A stretch of DNA of 64,000 nt from Filobasidium wieringae (lineage: Eukaryota > Basidiomycota > Tremellomycetes > Filobasidiales > Filobasidiaceae): contig BCIV01000012.1 of NCBI GenBank assembly GCA_001600055.1, positions 558,474-622,473 of the forward strand, written 5' to 3'. The notes beneath the pieces were generated by a model. The model was not told the origin of the DNA. It saw nothing but the letters and a program-made list of their open reading frames with translations, and ran no database searches. Shown piece by piece: positions 60,213 to 64,000 of this stretch. The position numbers were made by a program, and so were the translations under genes. Position 1 is the first letter of the stretch. The number at the start of each line of letters is the position of its first letter.

Positions 60213-63200
60213 ATGTCGTCGCCGTCGTCGCCATCGAGGTCTCGGCCGGGCATCGTGTCCCCAGAGATCGGGTCCGTCTCGTTACACAACCCCATAAACT
60301 TATGGGCCAGGTTGTACGTCTCCCCGTTCTTGTGTGAGTAGATCGCCCCGTCTGACCGTCCCTCCCGAAATCTCGGAGCATTCACTGATCGTCCTATCCC
60401 ACTCAGCACTCTATCCTCTATTATACTACGCTTACTACCACCGATACGATGAATGGATCAAATCGGAAGAATACACATTCGTCTATACCGTCGGTCTCGT
60501 CTCCCTCCACATCCTCACCTTCCTCTCCACCCGCTGGTCAGTCGGGATTCAGACCGCTTTGGAGAACACCACCGCTCCTAGTCTAGAGGAGGCCACCAGG
60601 GTCAGGGTGGTCATGAAGAAGGACAAGGGTAAGGGAGGGATCACGGATTTGGTCAAGAAACGGGAATTGGATGGTGGGATCGGGTATGGGTTCGTCTACC
60701 AGAGAGATACTTATCTGTTCAACGGTCAGTACTCGCCGCACGTTACCTCTCCAGACGTTCTCCCAGTCTCAACTTTCATGACGTATTCCTATCACATAGA
60801 AAAAACCTTGACCTTCACTCAACTCCCATACCCCTGCGACACCCACCCAGCTCTCTCAACCTTCCAAACCCCTCTCCCCCTCCTCACCCGCCCCACCTCG
60901 AGTAAACAACCCGAAATCCCCACAGCCCGCTCGATCCCGCACCTCATCTCTCAATTCGGTCCGAACACTTGCGAAATCCCCATCCCCAAGTTTACCGAAC
61001 TCTTCGCGGAACACGCCGTCGCTCCGTTCTTCGTGTTCCAGCTGTTCTGCGTGGGACTTTGGTGCTTGGATGAATATTGGAGGTTCAGTCTGTTCACTGG
61101 GTTCATGCTGGTCGCCTTTGAATGTACTACCGTTTTCCAGGTGAGTCGGGGCAGGTCCAGGGTCACTACGATACGATGAGCACGGCTGATTCGATCGTTC
61201 GACTTGGTATCGTAGAGACTTAAAACGCTTACGGAATTCAGAACAATGTCCGTTCAACCTTACCCCATCCAGACTTTCCGTGACAATCAATGGCAAGAGA
61301 TCTCGACGGATCAGTTGGTCCCTAACGATATCGTCTCCATCACGCGTACCAAACCCGATAGCGGGATCCCTTGTGACGTCCTGATCATCAAGGGAACGGC
61401 CATCGTGAACGAGGCGATGCTTTCGGGGGAAAGCACGCCCCTGTTGAAGGAATCCATCGAGCTCAGGGAGGGATCGGATAGGTTGGATTATAACGCCGCC
61501 GATAGGAATAGCGTGCTTTTCGCAGGGACAAAGGCTTTGCAGGTCAGTAAGCCCGAGTCGGGGGATCTTCTCAGTGAGTATCAGGTGGTCAGATGGGCAG
61601 CGTGGAGGTCCGAACTGACGAGACGGTCACGACTACAGCTCCCGATGAAGGTTGTCTAGGGGTCGTCCTCAAGACCGGATTCGGTACCACTCAAGGTCAA
61701 CTGGTTCGAACGATGATCTTCTCGGACGAACGCGTCTCCGCCAACAACCTCGAATCTTTCATCTTCATCGGGTTCCTTTTGATCTTCGCCATCGCTGCCA
61801 GTTCCTACGTCTGGATCGAGGGGAGGAAGAAGGATATGGACAAGGGGAAGTTGTTGTTGGACGTCGTGCTCGTGCTCACTTCCGTCGTACCGCCCGAATT
61901 ACCGATGGAATTGACCATGGCCGTCAACGCTTCCCTCGTCGCGCTTAGCAAGTTTGGTGAGTCTTGCGTTTGGGTGGAACTTGGGTTTGGACCGCGGATG
62001 ACTGATTGAAGGTGCACGCACGTCACAGCCATCTTCTGTACCGAACCCTTCCGGATCCCTTTTGCTGGAAAGGTCGATGTCTGTTGTTTCGACAAGACGG
62101 GTACCATCACCGGTGAAGATCTCGTCGTCGAGGGTGTTGCCGGGGTGGACAAGTCGGACCCTAGGAAACTCGTACCCGTCACGGATTGTGGAAAGGATAC
62201 CGTCGTCACTCTCGCTTCCGCTCACGCGCTCGTCTTGCTCGAGGACGGGACCGTCGTCGGGGATCCCATGGAACGTACCACGCTGGACGCTTTGGATTGG
62301 AAGATCTCGAAAGGCGATCAGATCGGACCGAAGAACAAGGGCGCCAAGGTGGACGTCCAGATCAACGTCAAGAGGAGGTTCCAATTCTCTTCCGCTCTCA
62401 AGAGGATGTCCACCGTCGTCAACGCTTCGGACGCCAGTGGTAGACGGTTGTTGGCCAGCGTCAAGGGAGCACCGGAGACGCTCAAGAAGATGTATAGCTC
62501 CGTCCCTGAAAACTACGACGATACGTACAAGTACTTTACCAGGCGAGGTTCGAGAGTCTTGGCTCTCGGTCACAAGGTCATGAAGACCGATCCTAGCAAG
62601 GTCAAGGACGTTCATAGGGACGACGTCGAGTGTGATTTGATCTTTGATGGGTTCTTGGTCTTCCATTGTCCATTGAAACCGGACGCCGTAGAGAGTCTCA
62701 AGATGTTGGCCGATTCTTCTCATCGAGTGCGTAGCGAGCGAGGGTCGTTTGGTCGTAGATTGGACACCGTGGACTGAAACCTTTTTTTTTTGGCGCTTCT
62801 ACAGTGTGTTATGATTACGGGAGACAACCCCTTGACCGCGGTTCATGTTGCGCAGGACGTCGAGATTGTCGATCGTGATGTCATGATCCTCGATCTCAAG
62901 GAAGGTGCTACCGCCGACGACCGTGAGTACCATCGAGCGTAATTTCTTGCCAATCACACACAGACTGATCACATGATACCGCTACGCTACAGAGCTCGTC
63001 TGGAGGAACGTCACCGAGACCAAGATCATTCCCGTTGACCCCACCAAGCCTTTCGATTCCGTCATCTTGCGCGACTATGACATTTGTATCACGGGAGCCG
63101 CAATGAAGCAGTACGAGAGCCGACCCACCTTTGTCGACCTCATTCAACACACCTGGGTCTATGCACGTGTCTCTCCCCCTCAAAAGGAATTGATCTTGTC

Positions 63201-64000
63201 GACGATGAAAGGACTCGGTTACATCACCTTGATGGCCGGAGACGGAACCAACGATGTCGGCGCGTTGAAACAGGCTCATATCGGTATCGCCCTGCTCAAC
63301 GGTTCAGAAGACGACTTGAAGAAGATTGCCGAACATCAGAGGCTCGAACGTTTGAAGAAGGTATACGAGCAGCAGTGCAAGATCTCTGCTCGTTTCAATC
63401 AGCCTCCCCCTCCCGTTCCTGCCGCTCTCAAAGACGCTTTCCCCGAATTGGCCGGCACTGTCGCTACCGCACAGGAGGCCAGGAAGAAGAACCCCATGGA
63501 AAAGGTCAGTACCGGTCATCTACCGCCTTGAATACGATTCTGTCTGACACTCGGATGTTGTTCAGTTCGATCTCGCTTCAATCACCGATAAGATGGCTGA
63601 GATGGACGACGAGAATGAGCCTCCCAAGATCAAGTTGGGAGACGCCTCTTGTGCTGCACCTTTCACGTCAAAGCTTGCCAATGTCTCTGCTGGTATGTCT
63701 CGGATACCTCCTAGCGATAGATCATGTCGGCTCATCGTTCGTTTGCTTTCAGTCACAAATATCATCCGTCAAGGTCGATGCACTCTGGTCGCTACCACTC
63801 AGATGTTCCTGATTCTCGGGCTGAACGCTCTGATCACCGCTTACTCTTTGAGTGTGCAATACCTTGACGGCATCAAGTTTGGAGACTATCAGGTCACAAT
63901 CACCGGTGTCCTCATGAGTGTCTGCTTCTACTGTATCTCGCGCGCCAAGGTGAGTCGCATCGAAAGGGCTCGTTTATCATATCCGATCACTGAGAACGAT
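60213..64000 (+). CDS. SPF1: P5A-type ATPase Spf1 (ATP13A1), partial
   Basis: Spf1 is an ER P5A ATPase that removes mistargeted transmembrane segments. The gene starts [20 protein letters not shown] at 60213 and runs off the right end; the last complete exon ends at ISRAK near 63951 and the window closes inside an intron. Motifs in order: [52 protein letters not shown] (actuator), [20 protein letters not shown] (P5A signature in M4), [19 protein letters not shown] (phosphorylated Asp), [42 protein letters not shown] and [19 protein letters not shown]. Introns are placed by eye; one ends after a ten-T tract near 62785-62795. Missing: the last membrane helices and C-terminus. Confidence 0.93.

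Noticed and set aside
61899..62723. 274-codon minus-strand open frame opposite the Spf1-type gene
   Set aside because: Mirror of a strongly conserved ATPase exon on the plus strand; composition is not protein-like.

Overview
The window is nuclear DNA from a basidiomycete yeast, most likely Tremellomycetes (the Cryptococcus/Kwoniella group). Nearly every gene is broken by several short introns, mostly 50-80 bases, with GTRNGT donors and YAG acceptors. Genes are packed on both strands, and the families (Zn2Cys6 factor, Alr/Mnr2-type Mg2+ transporter, Hst3/4-type sirtuin, RTA1-like protein, Ssb Hsp70 without EEVD) are typically fungal. Species placement is inference. I saw no rRNA, no convincing tRNA, no transposon and no CRISPR array. 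Gene spans below run from start codon to stop codon and include introns. Layout: 0.3-8 kb holds mitochondrial ATP synthase subunit e, the translesion polymerase REV1 and a CARM1-like arginine methyltransferase. 8-10.7 kb holds small unrecognised minus-strand genes plus a diverged repeat of about 60 bp. 10.9-16.7 kb holds SDH3 divergent from a Zn2Cys6 transcription factor. 17-23.4 kb holds a methylenetetrahydrofolate reductase (MTHFR) fused in frame to a complete Cns1/TTC4-type Hsp90 co-chaperone, followed by the splicing factor SPF45. 24-32 kb holds an unknown gene, a sirtuin, a 1.4 kb gap and UTP5. 32.3-41.7 kb holds ALG6, a CorA-family Mg2+ transporter with unusual His/Asp-rich tracts, and shugoshin. 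41.8-49.6 kb holds 3-hydroxyisobutyryl-CoA hydrolase, Ssb-type Hsp70 and an RTA1-like membrane protein. 50-54.5 kb holds very small proteins, two with cysteine-rich tails, and a DsbA-like oxidoreductase. 54.6-64 kb holds two P-type ATPases head to head: a Drs2-type lipid flippase and an Spf1-type P5A ATPase that runs off the window. The genes do not form one pathway. Five divergent pairs share short intergenic regions (TIM11/REV1, SDH3/transcription factor, ALG6/Mg2+ transporter, unknown gene/sirtuin, DRS2/SPF1) and probably share promoters. The observation most likely to be new is the MTHFR-Cns1 fusion: an open frame of 1,046 codons joins a one-carbon-metabolism enzyme to an Hsp90 co-chaperone through a linker of about 83 residues.
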